64,000 nt of DNA from a bacterium (lineage in GTDB: Bacteria > Armatimonadota > Zipacnadia > Zipacnadales > Zipacnadaceae), in assembly GCA_030615605.1 (NCBI GenBank), contig JAUWYY010000007.1, positions 1 through 64,000 on the forward strand, given 5' to 3'. Below, in pieces: positions 34,922 to 44,004 of the stretch. The position numbers and the translations under genes are program-made. The notes under the pieces were generated by a model. That model was not told the origin of the DNA. It saw only the letters and a list, made by a program, of their open reading frames with translations, and ran no database searches. Numbering within the stretch: position 1 is the first letter of the stretch; each line of letters opens with the position of its first letter.

Positions 34922-35584
34922 ATGACTGACGGCTATCCCATAACGTTACTGCTCGCCCACCAGCGATGCGTGGTGGTTGGGGGCGGTGCTGTGGCCACGA
35001 GGAAGGTGAAGATGCTGCTGGCCGCTGGTGCAGTCGTTACAGTCGTCGCTCCCGAAGTTACAGAGGAGTTGCAGACGCTGGCTGCGGCGGGAGTGATCAG
35101 GTGTACACGCCGAGAAGCGTCACCAGCCGACATTCGCGATGCCTTCCTGGTAATAGCGAGCGCAGATGAGCCGACGGTTAATGAGCAGATTGGCCGCGCT
35201 GCGCTGCAGGCGGGCCAACTGGTCAATGTCGTGGACCATCCGGAGCTGTGTAATTTCTTCGTGCCGGCGACTATCCGTCGAGGGCCGATGAGCATTGCAG
35301 TCTCAACGGATGGTACCAGCCCTATGCTGGCGCGCCGCTTACGTCAGCAGTTGGAGGGTCTGTTTGGGCCTGAGTATGGCGAGCTAGCTGAGCTACTTGG
35401 CCGGCTGCGCGAGGACTTGAAGCGCCACTGCAAAGACCAAGCAATTCGCGCAATGACGTGGAAGGCCATCCTTGATTCCCCGGTCCTTGATCTGCTGCGC
35501 GAGGGCAAGCGGACCGAAGCCGAGGTAACGGCGCGGTCATACTTCCCTGATCCCAGGCCAGACGCCGGAAAGGACGAAGCATAA
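34922..35584 (+). CDS. sirC: Precorrin-2 dehydrogenase / sirohydrochlorin ferrochelatase (CysG N-domain, Met8-like)
   Basis: 220 residues. The NAD site [19 protein letters not shown] is near the N-terminus, followed by [17 protein letters not shown], the CysG-type signature, and the [11 protein letters not shown] segment. It oxidises precorrin-2 to sirohydrochlorin and may insert iron to make siroheme. No separate SirB chelatase is in the window, so iron insertion may be its job too. First gene of the plus arm; its TGA/ATG junction with hemB overlaps. Confidence 0.88.
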   Translation: MTDGYPITLLLAHQRCVVVGGGAVATRKVKMLLAAGAVVTVVAPEVTEELQTLAAAGVIRCTRREASPADIRDAFLVIASADEPTVNEQIGRAALQAGQLVNVVDHPELCNFFVPATIRRGPMSIAVSTDGTSPMLARRLRQQLEGLFGPEYGELAELLGRLREDLKRHCKDQAIRAMTWKAILDSPVLDLLREGKRTEAEVTARSYFPDPRPDAGKDEA

Positions 35585-36570
35585 TGTTTCCCCGCACCCG
35601 ACTGCGCCGGCTGCGCCGCACCGAGAGCTTGCGGCGGCTAGTACGCGAGACTACCCTCGCCCCGCAAGATTTTGTGCTGCCCCTGTTTGTGGTGCCGGGC
35701 AGCGGAGCTAAGTCCGAGATATCGTCAATGCCCGGCCACTATCACCTCTCGGTGGATCTTCTGGCGGCCGAGGTGCGCGAGGTGGCTGCGAGAGGCATTG
35801 GGGGCGTGCTGCTATTTGGCATCCCCGCTACCAAAGATGAAGTGGCCTCGGAGGCCTATGCCGAGGACGGTGTGGTTCAGGATGCAGTCCGGGCTATCAA
35901 AGAGACAGCTCCCGAACTGGTCGTCGTCACCGACGTCTGCTTATGCGCGTATATGTCGCACGGCCACTGCGGCATAGTGGCAGAAGGAGAAGTGCTCAAC
36001 GACGCGACGCTCGAGTTGCTATCGAAGGTTGCTGTCTCGCATGGTAAGGCAGGGGCGGACCTAGTGGCCCCCTCGGATATGATGGACGGGCGAGTGCGGG
36101 CTATTCGGTCGGCTCTGGATGACAACGAGCTAACCACCGTAGGTATCATGTCGTACGCCGCGAAATATGCCTCCGCTTTCTATGGCCCGTTTCGCGACGC
36201 GGCGGACTCACCGCCCCAGTTCGGCGATCGCCGCTCCTACCAGATGGACTCGGCCAACGTCCGCGAAGCCCTCCGAGAAGTAGAGGCCGATATCGAGGAG
36301 GGCGCCGACATAATCATGGTCAAACCCGCCCTGGCCTACTTGGACGTAATCGCAGCGGTGGCGCAGCGGTGGCCCGTGCCGATTGCCGCTTACAATGTTA
36401 GCGGGGAGTTCGCCATGGTGAAGGCAGCAGCGGAAAGAGGCTGGATTGATGAGCAAGCCGTAGCCATGGAGATTCTGACTGGCATCAAGCGCGCGGGAGC
36501 CGACATCATCATTACCTATTTCGCCAAGGAAGCAGTTGACTGGCTAGAGAGCGGCGGAGAATCGTGCTAA
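35584..36570 (+). CDS. hemB: Porphobilinogen synthase (5-aminolevulinate dehydratase)
   Basis: 328 residues. The zinc cysteines are visible in [14 protein letters not shown]. The two active-site lysines are in [18 protein letters not shown] and [10 protein letters not shown]. It condenses two aminolevulinates to porphobilinogen in the cytoplasm. The ATG overlaps the upstream stop (TAATG) and AAAGGA precedes it; the end overlaps ahbD by seven bases, so the three genes are coupled. Confidence 0.95.
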   Translation: MFPRTRLRRLRRTESLRRLVRETTLAPQDFVLPLFVVPGSGAKSEISSMPGHYHLSVDLLAAEVREVAARGIGGVLLFGIPATKDEVASEAYAEDGVVQDAVRAIKETAPELVVVTDVCLCAYMSHGHCGIVAEGEVLNDATLELLSKVAVSHGKAGADLVAPSDMMDGRVRAIRSALDDNELTTVGIMSYAAKYASAFYGPFRDAADSPPQFGDRRSYQMDSANVREALREVEADIEEGADIIMVKPALAYLDVIAAVAQRWPVPIAAYNVSGEFAMVKAAAERGWIDEQAVAMEILTGIKRAGADIIITYFAKEAVDWLESGGESC

Positions 36571-37559
36571 TCTCCTGGAACACCACCCGGGCCTGCAATC
36601 AGGCCTGTGAACACTGTTATCGTGACGCTGGGACCAAACAAGAGGATGAGCTGAGCACTGCGGAGGGTCTCGGACTGATCGAAGAGATCGCTACCGCCGG
36701 CTTCCGGATTATGGTTTTCAGCGGCGGTGAACCTCTCCTGCGTGATGACATCTTCGATCTTATGGCCCACGCCCACCACTGCGGGCTCCGCGCCGTTCTG
36801 GGGACTAATGGCACTCTGATTGACATAAGTGTTGCCGGTCATCTAAAGCAGATAGGAGTGGCCCGGGTTGGCATAAGCCTGGATAACACCGACGAGCAAG
36901 CCCATGATCAGTTCCGGCGAATGCCCGGAGCCTGGAAGCAAGCAGTAGAAGGGATGCGCAACTGCCAACAAGTGGGGCTGCCGTTTCAGGTCCACACGAC
37001 GGTAACTGCTCGCAATGCCCCTATCCTGCGGGATCTCATTGACTTTGCTGAGAGTATCGGCGCAGCTGCCCACCACATCTTCTTCCTCGTGCCTACCGGG
37101 CGGGGCAAGCAGCTAGAAAGCGAGGCGCTCGACGCTGAGCAGTACGAGCAGCTACTGGATGACATCCTGGAAAAGCAGCGGCACACAGCAATGGAAATCA
37201 AACCAACCTGCGCCCCCCAGTTCATGCGCATCGCCACACAAAAGGGTATGGACTTGCGCTTTACCAAAGGGTGCCTGGCTGGAACCGCCTACTGTGTAAT
37301 AATCCCCAACGGTGATGTTAATCCCTGCCCGTACCTGCCGGTCAAGGTAGGCAACGTGCGGGAAACGCCGTTTTCCCAACTCTGGCGCGACAGCCCGGTG
37401 TTTGCTACTCTTCGGCAGGCACAGGTGGGCGGGGTCTGTGGCAGGTGTAAGTACCAGGCCATCTGTGGCGGCTGCCGGGCACGGGCCTATTACCATTCGG
37501 ATGGCGATTTTATGGCTGAGGACCCCTGGTGCGCATATGGCAGAGCTATGTCTCAATAG
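36564..37559 (+). CDS. ahbD: AhbD: haem synthase (Fe-coproporphyrin decarboxylase), radical SAM SPASM
   Basis: 331 residues. Radical-SAM cysteines C11, C15 and C18 lie at the very N-terminus (ACNQACEHC), then [11 protein letters not shown]. The C-terminal SPASM-type cysteines are in [18 protein letters not shown]. AhbD oxidatively decarboxylates the propionates on rings A and B of Fe-coproporphyrin III to vinyls, producing haem b without oxygen. The GTG start has GGAG upstream and overlaps hemB; the gene runs into ahbA. The short N-terminus distinguishes it from AhbC. Confidence 0.87.
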   Translation: MLISWNTTRACNQACEHCYRDAGTKQEDELSTAEGLGLIEEIATAGFRIMVFSGGEPLLRDDIFDLMAHAHHCGLRAVLGTNGTLIDISVAGHLKQIGVARVGISLDNTDEQAHDQFRRMPGAWKQAVEGMRNCQQVGLPFQVHTTVTARNAPILRDLIDFAESIGAAAHHIFFLVPTGRGKQLESEALDAEQYEQLLDDILEKQRHTAMEIKPTCAPQFMRIATQKGMDLRFTKGCLAGTAYCVIIPNGDVNPCPYLPVKVGNVRETPFSQLWRDSPVFATLRQAQVGGVCGRCKYQAICGGCRARAYYHSDGDFMAEDPWCAYGRAMSQ

Positions 37560-38016
37560 TCTACAGCGCAAGCTGTTACAGATTATTCAAAGCGACTTTC
37601 CGATTGTCAGCCGCCCTTACCAGGAGCTTGCCCAGCAGGTAGAGGCGAGAGAGGGCGAAGTTATTGAGACAATCCGGCAGCTTTGTGAGCAGAAAGTCAT
37701 CCGCGACTTCGCCCCAGTCTTCGACTACCGCCGCCTGGGCTATGCCGGCACCCTGGCTGCAGTGTCTGTTCCCGCCGAGCAGGTGGACCAGGTAGCCGCC
37801 GTCATCAACGCCTATCCTGAAGTCACACACAGTTACCTGCGCGACCACAGGTACAATCTGTGGTTCACCGTCATTGCACCATCCGAGGAACACCTCCGAC
37901 ATTTGCTCACAGAAATCGAGGCCGAAGCAGGCTGCCCGCCCATCCAAGCTCTACCCACACAGCACGTCTTCAAGATTAACGTCGCGTTTGAGTTCAGTCA
38001 GGGAGAGAGCCATTGA
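37537..38016 (+). CDS. ahbA: Siroheme decarboxylase subunit AhbA (Lrp/AsnC-like)
   Basis: 159 residues. An N-terminal winged helix of AsnC type (LQRKLLQIIQSDFPIVSRPY) is joined to a RAM-like domain holding VTHSYLRDHRYNLWFTV. The latter is the histidine/tyrosine motif of siroheme decarboxylases. With AhbB it removes two acetate carboxyls from siroheme. It looks like a transcription factor but is enzymatic in characterised relatives. ATG 37537 lies within ahbD's end; the stop TGA touches the next ATG. Confidence 0.85.
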   Translation: MAELCLNSLQRKLLQIIQSDFPIVSRPYQELAQQVEAREGEVIETIRQLCEQKVIRDFAPVFDYRRLGYAGTLAAVSVPAEQVDQVAAVINAYPEVTHSYLRDHRYNLWFTVIAPSEEHLRHLLTEIEAEAGCPPIQALPTQHVFKINVAFEFSQGESH

Positions 38017-38495
38017 TGGACGCAACCGACTGGTCTATCATCCAGGAATTGCAGAAGGGCATACCATTATGCCCACGGCCCTATCGCGAAATCGCTGGCC
38101 GATGCGCGCTGGAGGAAGACGAGGTTCTGCGGCGCGTGCGCGTGCTTTGCGAAGAGGGCGTCATCCGCCGCCTGGGGGCACGCCTCGGCCACATACGCGC
38201 TGGTATTACTGGTAATATCTTAGTAGCGTGGCACGTGCCCGAGCAAGACGTCAACCGAGTGGGTGAAGCTTTGGCCACAGTCGCTGACATATCTCACTGC
38301 TACCAGCGGCGGCCCCTGCCCGATTTTCCCTATAATCTGTATACGATGGTACACGCTCCAACTCCGGAGCAAGCCATGAAGTGCGTGGAGAAGATTAGTC
38401 AAAGCCTGGCAGTGACGGACTATGTGACTTTGCCCACCCTGAAGGAACTTAAGAAGAGCTCCCCGTGCTATGCGTCCCCGGGAGGTAATCAATAG
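38016..38495 (+). CDS. ahbB: Siroheme decarboxylase subunit AhbB (Lrp/AsnC-like)
   Basis: 159 residues. A winged helix (CPRPYREIAGRCALEEDEVL) precedes ISHCYQRRPLPDFPYNLYTMVHA, the AhbB variant of the decarboxylase motif, and the C-terminal LPTLKELKKSS. It forms the heterodimer with AhbA. ATG 38016 follows GGGAGAGA and overlaps the ahbA stop; the end overlaps hemL as TAGTG. The two subunits are clear paralogues of each other. Confidence 0.85.
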   Translation: MDATDWSIIQELQKGIPLCPRPYREIAGRCALEEDEVLRRVRVLCEEGVIRRLGARLGHIRAGITGNILVAWHVPEQDVNRVGEALATVADISHCYQRRPLPDFPYNLYTMVHAPTPEQAMKCVEKISQSLAVTDYVTLPTLKELKKSSPCYASPGGNQ

Positions 38496-39787
38496 TGACC
38501 AATTCGCGATCATCCCAGTTGTTCGAACAGGCTCAAATGCTCATTCCCGGAGGAGTGAACAGCCCGGTACGGGCGTTCGGAACCGTAGGAGGCACACCGG
38601 TCTTCATAACCCGCGGCGAAGGGAGCCACATCTGGGACGTGGACGGCAACGAGTATATTGACTACGTATGCTCCTGGGGCCCGCTCATCCTGGGACACGC
38701 CGATCCCGACGTCACAACGGCAGTGGCTGAGGCAATAAGCCGTGGGACCAGCTTTGGTGCGCCCACCGAAGTCGAAATCGAACTCGCTGGCCTCATCATC
38801 GCGGCGTTTCCGTCGGTGGAGATGGTACGGATGGTCAATTCCGGCACCGAGGCAACTATGAGTGCAGTTCGATTGGCACGGGGTTACACCGGGCGCGACA
38901 AGATCGTCAAGTTTGCCGGATGCTGGCACGGGCACGCTGACGGCCTGTTGGTCAAAGCTGGCTCCAGTGGCTTGCAGTATGGTGCTCCGGATAGTGCGGG
39001 CGTGCCAGAGGGCTATGCCAAAGAAACCCTGGTAGCCCGTTACAACGACCTCGAAAGCGTGGAAAGCCTGTTTGACCAATGGGGTGAGCAAATCGCAGCT
39101 ATTATCGTGGAGCCGGTAGCCGGCAATATGGGCGTCATCCCGCCGCAGCTCGAATTCTTGCCGGGGCTGCGCAAGCTTGCTGACGAATATGGCGCCCTGC
39201 TGATTCTTGATGAAGTAATCACCGGCTTTCGAGTGGCATTCGGCGGCGCTCAGGAGCGTTTTGGCATCAAGGCCGATATCACCGCGCTGGGTAAGATTAT
39301 CGGCGGTGGCTTCCCGGTGGGTGCTTACGGGGGAAGAGCTGACATTATGCAGTGCGTCTCTCCTTTGGGTGACGTGGTTCAGGCCGGGACGTTGTCGGGC
39401 AACCCCATCGCCATGACCGCTGGTGCTACCACACTGCGCAAGCTAAAGCAGCTCCACCCTTACCCGGCATTGGAGCAACAGACGACCGCCCTGCGTGAAG
39501 GCCTTTGCCGGGAGGCTGCCAGGGCAGGCGTAGAGATAACCTGCAACCAGGTGGGATCTCTGCTGACCGTCTTCTTTGGTCCCGGACCCATCCGCAATGC
39601 CGACGATGTGGCCCGCGTCAGTCGGGAGCGATACGCTGCCTACTTTCATGGAATGCTTGAAGCAGGAGTAGCGTTAGCGCCCTCTCATCTGGAGGCGGCC
39701 TTTGTCTCTACTGCACACAGTGACGCTGATATCGCACAGACCATAGAGGCAAGTCGTCCTGCCTTTGAAAGGGCGGCCAGGGTCTAG
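38495..39787 (+). CDS. hemL: Glutamate-1-semialdehyde 2,1-aminomutase
   Basis: 430 residues. Visible features are the IPGGVNSPVRAF start, the GCWHGHADGLL loop, LILDEVITGFR, and the PLP lysine in ALGKIIGGGFPVGAYGG. It converts glutamate-1-semialdehyde, the HemA product, to 5-aminolevulinate. The GTG start is preceded by GGGAGGTAAT. Its position after the Ahb genes completes the C5 route within one operon. Confidence 0.95.
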   Translation: MTNSRSSQLFEQAQMLIPGGVNSPVRAFGTVGGTPVFITRGEGSHIWDVDGNEYIDYVCSWGPLILGHADPDVTTAVAEAISRGTSFGAPTEVEIELAGLIIAAFPSVEMVRMVNSGTEATMSAVRLARGYTGRDKIVKFAGCWHGHADGLLVKAGSSGLQYGAPDSAGVPEGYAKETLVARYNDLESVESLFDQWGEQIAAIIVEPVAGNMGVIPPQLEFLPGLRKLADEYGALLILDEVITGFRVAFGGAQERFGIKADITALGKIIGGGFPVGAYGGRADIMQCVSPLGDVVQAGTLSGNPIAMTAGATTLRKLKQLHPYPALEQQTTALREGLCREAARAGVEITCNQVGSLLTVFFGPGPIRNADDVARVSRERYAAYFHGMLEAGVALAPSHLEAAFVSTAHSDADIAQTIEASRPAFERAARV

Positions 39788-39802
39788 GATAGGCCGACTA
39801 CA

Positions 39803-40726
39803 ATGCCTCAGCCAATCATTATCGGAACACGAGGCAGTCCCCTGGCGCTGCGCCAGGCAGAGATCATCCGATCCGCGCTGGCGGAGATTGTTCCCAATGA
39901 CCAGGAGATAGTCATCAAAGTCATCAAGACACTCCCCGACCTCGCCAGCGACGTGCCGCTATCTCAGTTGGGCCGCACCGGCGTATTTGTCAGAGAACTG
40001 GAACACGCGCTAGTGGACGGCGAAATAACTGTCGCCGTCCACAGCCTCAAGGACCTTTACACGGACCTCCCCGGCGGCTTGTGTCTGGCGGCGGTCAGCG
40101 AGCGAGAAGACCCCCGAGACGTGCTGATTTCACGAGAGGGGCAATCCCTGGAGGAGTTACCCCACGGGTCACTCATCGGTACAGGAAGCCCGCGACGCCG
40201 CACTCAACTGCAACATATTCGTCCCGATCTGCAGTTCGTGGACCTGCGGGGTAATCTGCAGACCAGGCTGGACAAGCTCAGTTCCCAGCAACTGGCCGCC
40301 ATCGTTCTGGCGGCCGCGGGGTTGCACCGCCTGGGGATGAATAACCAGATAACTGAGTACTTGCCCGTCGAGGTTTGCACGCCAGCGGCCGGTCAGGGCA
40401 TATTGGGCATCGAGGCCCGAGCGGATGACCCCATTATTGAGGTTCTGCGTCGGCTCAATGATACGACTGCAGAAATCGCTGCCCGGGCGGAACGGGCAGC
40501 GATTTCCGAACTAGGCGGTGGCTGCAGTGCACCGGTGGGAGCTTATGCAGAGGTGACAGAAAGCGGACTCGTGGTGCAGGGCGTCATTGGATCTCTGGAC
40601 GGCGCCACGCTGATACGCCAAACAGTCCAGGGGGCTACGCAGAGGCCGGAGCAAGCAGGTAAAGAGCTGGCTGAGAAGCTCAAAGAGCATGGCGGCGCGC
40701 AGATTCTGGCGCGTATGAATACTTGA
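39803..40726 (+). CDS. hemC: Hydroxymethylbilane synthase
   Basis: 307 residues. GTRGSPLALRQAE opens the protein, and the dipyrromethane-cofactor cysteine lies in LGGGCSAPVGAYA. The ITVAVHSLKDL and TGSPRRRTQL motifs are intact. It polymerises four porphobilinogens into hydroxymethylbilane for HemD. Last gene of the plus arm, 15 bases after hemL; no clear terminator hairpin was seen in the 27 bases before the convergent neighbour. Confidence 0.95.
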   Translation: MPQPIIIGTRGSPLALRQAEIIRSALAEIVPNDQEIVIKVIKTLPDLASDVPLSQLGRTGVFVRELEHALVDGEITVAVHSLKDLYTDLPGGLCLAAVSEREDPRDVLISREGQSLEELPHGSLIGTGSPRRRTQLQHIRPDLQFVDLRGNLQTRLDKLSSQQLAAIVLAAAGLHRLGMNNQITEYLPVEVCTPAAGQGILGIEARADDPIIEVLRRLNDTTAEIAARAERAAISELGGGCSAPVGAYAEVTESGLVVQGVIGSLDGATLIRQTVQGATQRPEQAGKELAEKLKEHGGAQILARMNT

Positions 40727-40753
40727 CCTGTCCGCGGCCAGGCCAGGCACATA

Positions 40754-41599
40754 CTACCACAAATTAGCGACGGCCGGCACCTCGGCTCGTGGCTTCAATG
40801 CGATGGCGTCCTTAGGACAGACGCTGCGGCAGACCCCACAGCCGTAACAGGCCGTCTGGTCCACAGAGGCCTTCTGGGCGGCGGCGCTATAGGCAAGTGC
40901 ACCGAACTGGCAAACACGCATGCAGGAGCGACAGCCTGTGCACAGGTCGGGGTTCGCCTCGGCCACGTACTCCGCCCGGAACATCACCTTCACATCACGT
41001 ACCACCGTGGCTCTCATAGCCACGCAATCGACACGGTCACAGTTGCAGATTCCGCCGATGAAAGGGGGCACAAAGGTCCAGACGCTGTGGCAGAGGCCCT
41101 CTTTCTCGTGGTCGGCGAATGCCTCCAGTGCCTGCTGAGCATCCAGTTCCTCAAACTCCGAGGTCTCTGGCCCAAACAGGAAACTATCGTCCAACTCGTG
41201 CAACAAATCACCAAAGGCTCCACCGCCCAGCCCCATTGAGACGCCGTAGCAGTACCGCACCTCGTGGCCCAGTGTAACCTGCCGGCAAATGCAGGGCACC
41301 CGCACGATGGAATTGACAAATCCGAAGATCTGCTCGATGTCTTCGAGTGGCACCACCTGGCCAAAATGCACTTTCTTCATACGCCGAGTGACTAACCCGC
41401 TGATTGCACGTCGCACAAAAGCGGGGGCTTGGGTGAGGCGTTCCATCTGGGCCGCTTCTCGCGCGAAGTGCTCGGGATGGCCAAAGAAATTAAGGATAAA
41501 GTTCCGGCGCCGCAAGTCGCTGAGCAGGTCCTCAGCATAGTTTTTCGCCTGCAGATACCACTTCTTGCCTTCGCCGTGCTTGATGCAGAATTGACACAT
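40754..41599 (-). CDS. 4Fe-4S dicluster protein of unknown function
   Basis: 281 residues. The C-terminus has two ferredoxin clusters (LCTGCRSCMRVC and CYGCGVCRSVCP). The N-terminal 190 residues contain further cysteines (MCQFC at the start, VRVPCICRQVT, GICNCDRVDC) and a conserved-looking glycine-rich GVSMGLGGGAFG. It resembles predicted iron-sulfur oxidoreductase subunits in anaerobes, without an assigned reaction. It converges on hemC and could supply electrons to the radical SAM haem enzymes, which is only a contextual guess. Confidence 0.6.
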   Translation of the reverse strand: MCQFCIKHGEGKKWYLQAKNYAEDLLSDLRRRNFILNFFGHPEHFAREAAQMERLTQAPAFVRRAISGLVTRRMKKVHFGQVVPLEDIEQIFGFVNSIVRVPCICRQVTLGHEVRYCYGVSMGLGGGAFGDLLHELDDSFLFGPETSEFEELDAQQALEAFADHEKEGLCHSVWTFVPPFIGGICNCDRVDCVAMRATVVRDVKVMFRAEYVAEANPDLCTGCRSCMRVCQFGALAYSAAAQKASVDQTACYGCGVCRSVCPKDAIALKPRAEVPAVANLW

Positions 41600-41728
41600 A
41601 TACGCCAGCCTCCTATCAGCGCTGCTTACCTGTTGTAGTGGCCCACCGACTGGTCGCCTACAGCGATCACCCGGGTAAACATAGCAGTCCAGCTACCGAT
41701 TGAGTCACGACAGCGGAAAGTGGCAACC

Positions 41729-43153
41729 CTATTTCTTTCCTTCGCACGGTGCTTCCTCATGCTCCTGCTGGCTGCCGCCTACTTCGGTATTACCCCGCGG
41801 CAGGACGATCCTAAACGTTGTCCCTTTGTCCGGTTCGCTCTCCACCTCGCAGCGCCCTTCATGGGCCTCAAGAACGCTTTGCACAATGGAGAGACCGAGG
41901 CCGGTGCCCTCGGAATCGCGATTCCCCGCCTCTTCAGCCCGGTAGAACTCCTCGAAAATATGGGGCAAGTCTGCTGTCGAGATGCCCATGCCCGTATCGG
42001 CTACCGTGATGTAGGTGGCCTGTCTGTCTTGCCTCGCCGACACGGTAACTTGGCCACCAGAGTCAGTGTACTTGAGGGCGTTGCCGATCAGGTTACTCAT
42101 AGCAGCCCCCAGACCCTGCCTCTGAGCGAATATCGGCTCCAAACTGCGATCCAGATCCAGGCTGAGAGTGACGCCAGCTTGCTGGGCATGGTCGGTGAGT
42201 TCGTCGGAGGCCTGCTTGATAAGTTGCGTCAGGTCCACCCAGGAGCGTTCCTCCTTGAGGGGGGCCTCGCGCGCCAAACTCAGTTGGAGCAGGTCCGCGA
42301 CCAGATCCAGCCCGTGTTGCAGGCGGGCGACCACCCGCCGCAATAGTTGTGTAGTTTTCGCCTCGGGTTTCGCATCGCTGAATCCTTCAAGCACCACCGT
42401 TGCCAGGGAGACTGCCGCGGCAAGCGGACGGCGCAGCTCGTGAGAGACCCGGCGCATATAGCGCACTTGCATCTTCTGCACCGCCTGGATCTGTTCATAG
42501 GCCTGCTGGGTGCGGTGCATCTCCTGCTCGAGACGGACGGCAAAATCGGAAAGCTCACGCTCGCGCTCATGCAGGCGCCGTACGATGCTGCCGGCTGTAT
42601 AGATGCATCCGTACAGCACTGACATCAATACTACCACCAGCACATAGACCTGGGCAGAGGTGTAGAAATCTGGGCGCATAAAGCCCAGCGCATAGTGGGA
42701 GATCAGCCCCATTGCCTCCAGAGTGACGATTGCGGCATACAGGACGGAGGCAACGGTGGCCTGGGCCAGCGCGGCCCGCGGGGATAAGAGGGTGCTGGCG
42801 ACTATCATGTGGAAAACCAGGTACACCCCCAGCGGGCTTTCCACGCCTCCGGTGAAATGAATCATCAGGATCAAGGCGCCCAAATCAAGATCAATATGGA
42901 GATGGGCAAGCCTGGTTGCCAGGCGGAGGGAGACGACGCCAGATCGGCGTATCTCAGCGCGTATCCATGCGTAAAGAACGATATTATAGACCGCAACACC
43001 CGCGCCGACAATAGTCAGGTGAAAAACCGGTAGAGGGAAGCCCAGGACGTAGACAGCAGCCAGTGTGAGCACAATGATGCTCATTGCCGCCAGCCAGCGC
43101 AACCGGCATAACCATAGAAGCCGGCTGGTTAGATCGACTTCTGTGGTGCTCAC
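41729..43153 (-). CDS. Membrane sensor histidine kinase
   Basis: 474 residues. About six N-terminal membrane helices with short loops (residues 10-200) suggest a membrane-embedded sensor. A coiled coil follows, then a HisKA box with an unusual RRVSHELRRPL phospho-histidine site, NLIGNALKYT, DTGMGIS and GTGLGLSIV of the ATPase domain. It should phosphorylate the receiver encoded 40 bases downstream-side (43194). The input signal is unknown; the haem operon end and iron-sulfur gene are nearby. Confidence 0.88.
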   Translation of the reverse strand: MSTTEVDLTSRLLWLCRLRWLAAMSIIVLTLAAVYVLGFPLPVFHLTIVGAGVAVYNIVLYAWIRAEIRRSGVVSLRLATRLAHLHIDLDLGALILMIHFTGGVESPLGVYLVFHMIVASTLLSPRAALAQATVASVLYAAIVTLEAMGLISHYALGFMRPDFYTSAQVYVLVVVLMSVLYGCIYTAGSIVRRLHERERELSDFAVRLEQEMHRTQQAYEQIQAVQKMQVRYMRRVSHELRRPLAAAVSLATVVLEGFSDAKPEAKTTQLLRRVVARLQHGLDLVADLLQLSLAREAPLKEERSWVDLTQLIKQASDELTDHAQQAGVTLSLDLDRSLEPIFAQRQGLGAAMSNLIGNALKYTDSGGQVTVSARQDRQATYITVADTGMGISTADLPHIFEEFYRAEEAGNRDSEGTGLGLSIVQSVLEAHEGRCEVESEPDKGTTFRIVLPRGNTEVGGSQQEHEEAPCEGKK

Positions 43154-43193
43154 AGTCTATGCCACCCTGCTCTCTGGGGTGGGGCCTGCCCGG

Positions 43194-43619
43194 CTAGTCA
43201 CCCTCACCCAGTACGGACGAGATTCTCTTAAGTAGGCTGGCAGGTTCCACGGGTTTATCTATGAAACCCTGGACTGGGAGGAATTCTCCCGGCTCATAGG
43301 TGCCGTCGCTCTGGTCGGGGTAGAACCGCAATTCGGTGGTGCTGTGGATCGCGGTTAGGACCAATATAGGAGTATCTTTGATAGAGTCTGGATATTGGCT
43401 GCGAAGCTTCCACACAAAGTGGAAACCTTCGGTCCCACGGGGCATCATGATGTCCAACAGGATTAGGTCGGGCCGCTTGCTTTCCACTTGCGCCAGCCCA
43501 TCGGACATGGTAGCGGCGGTATCGACGTCGAAGTCCGCACTTTCCAGCACTATATTGAGGGACTCGACGATGTCCGGGTCATCGTCCACCACGAGGATTC
43601 TCTTCCTCTCAGTAGCCAT
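43194..43619 (-). CDS. Single-domain response regulator
   Basis: About 141 residues, receiver domain only: acidic pocket VVDDDPD, phospho-acceptor in LILLDIMMPRG and the lysine in FIDKPVEP. There is no output domain, so it may act by protein contact or relay. ATG 43619 follows a strong AAGGAGG. It is transcribed with the kinase at 41729. Confidence 0.88.
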   Translation of the reverse strand: MATERKRILVVDDDPDIVESLNIVLESADFDVDTAATMSDGLAQVESKRPDLILLDIMMPRGTEGFHFVWKLRSQYPDSIKDTPILVLTAIHSTTELRFYPDQSDGTYEPGEFLPVQGFIDKPVEPASLLKRISSVLGEGD

Positions 43620-43851
43620 CTCACTTGCCTCCTTACCTGGGACCAAACAAAGCTCGCGAGTCACTTGCCGATATTGCTGCCGCACATTTAGCACATATTA
43701 CCGAGTGAGTGTAATGTGCGCACTGCTGCTTGTCAAGCTGTCCGTTTCAGGGCCTCTTGCACACGCCAGGCCTGCGGCTTGACTCCCCACCAATGAGCAG
43801 ACCAGTATTGCCCTCTTTACGCAAGAAGACGGCTCCGGTGGTCAGCTCCGC

Positions 43852-43880
43852 TTGACTTCGCCATCCAAAGATGCTATTAT
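43852..43880 (+). promoter_or_regulatory. Strong promoter upstream of a hairpin RNA
   Basis: -35 TTGACT (43852-43857), exact 17-base spacer, extended -10 TGC-TATTAT (hexamer 43875-43880). The predicted start near 43887 falls inside the palindrome at 43882-43900. Confidence 0.6.
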
Positions 43881-43881
43881 A

Positions 43882-43900
43882 TGTATCACTGGGTGATACA
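43882..43900. promoter_or_regulatory. Operator-like palindrome at a transcription start
   Basis: TGTATCAC-TGG-GTGATACA: perfect eight-base arms with a three-base spacer, placed directly after the -10 box, as expected for a dimeric repressor site. Confidence 0.55.
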
Positions 43901-43907
43901 AGCCCTT

Positions 43908-44004
43908 AGAAGAAGGTGCGGAGCAGTGACCCCTGTCTTCTCCTTGTGACTGTCAATTCACCGATTGCACCCACAAGACTCATCACTGCTCCGCACCTTC
44001 TTCT
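43908..44004 (+). ncRNA. Candidate structured RNA: 22-bp perfect hairpin
   Basis: AGAAGAAGGTGCGGAGCAGT... (43908-43929) is perfectly complementary to 43983-44004. The 53-base interior contains a second CTTGTG/CACAAG pairing (43942-43947 with 43972-43977). It begins about 20 bases after the predicted start site. There is no T-run directly after the stem, so it is not a simple terminator, and no gene follows in phase for over 1 kb. It could be a small RNA or the terminal repeat of a tiny element. Confidence 0.45.

Noticed and set aside
37537-38495. The two Lrp/AsnC-like genes as transcription regulators
   Set aside because: Their His/Tyr decarboxylase motifs and position between ahbD and hemL match siroheme decarboxylase subunits better.
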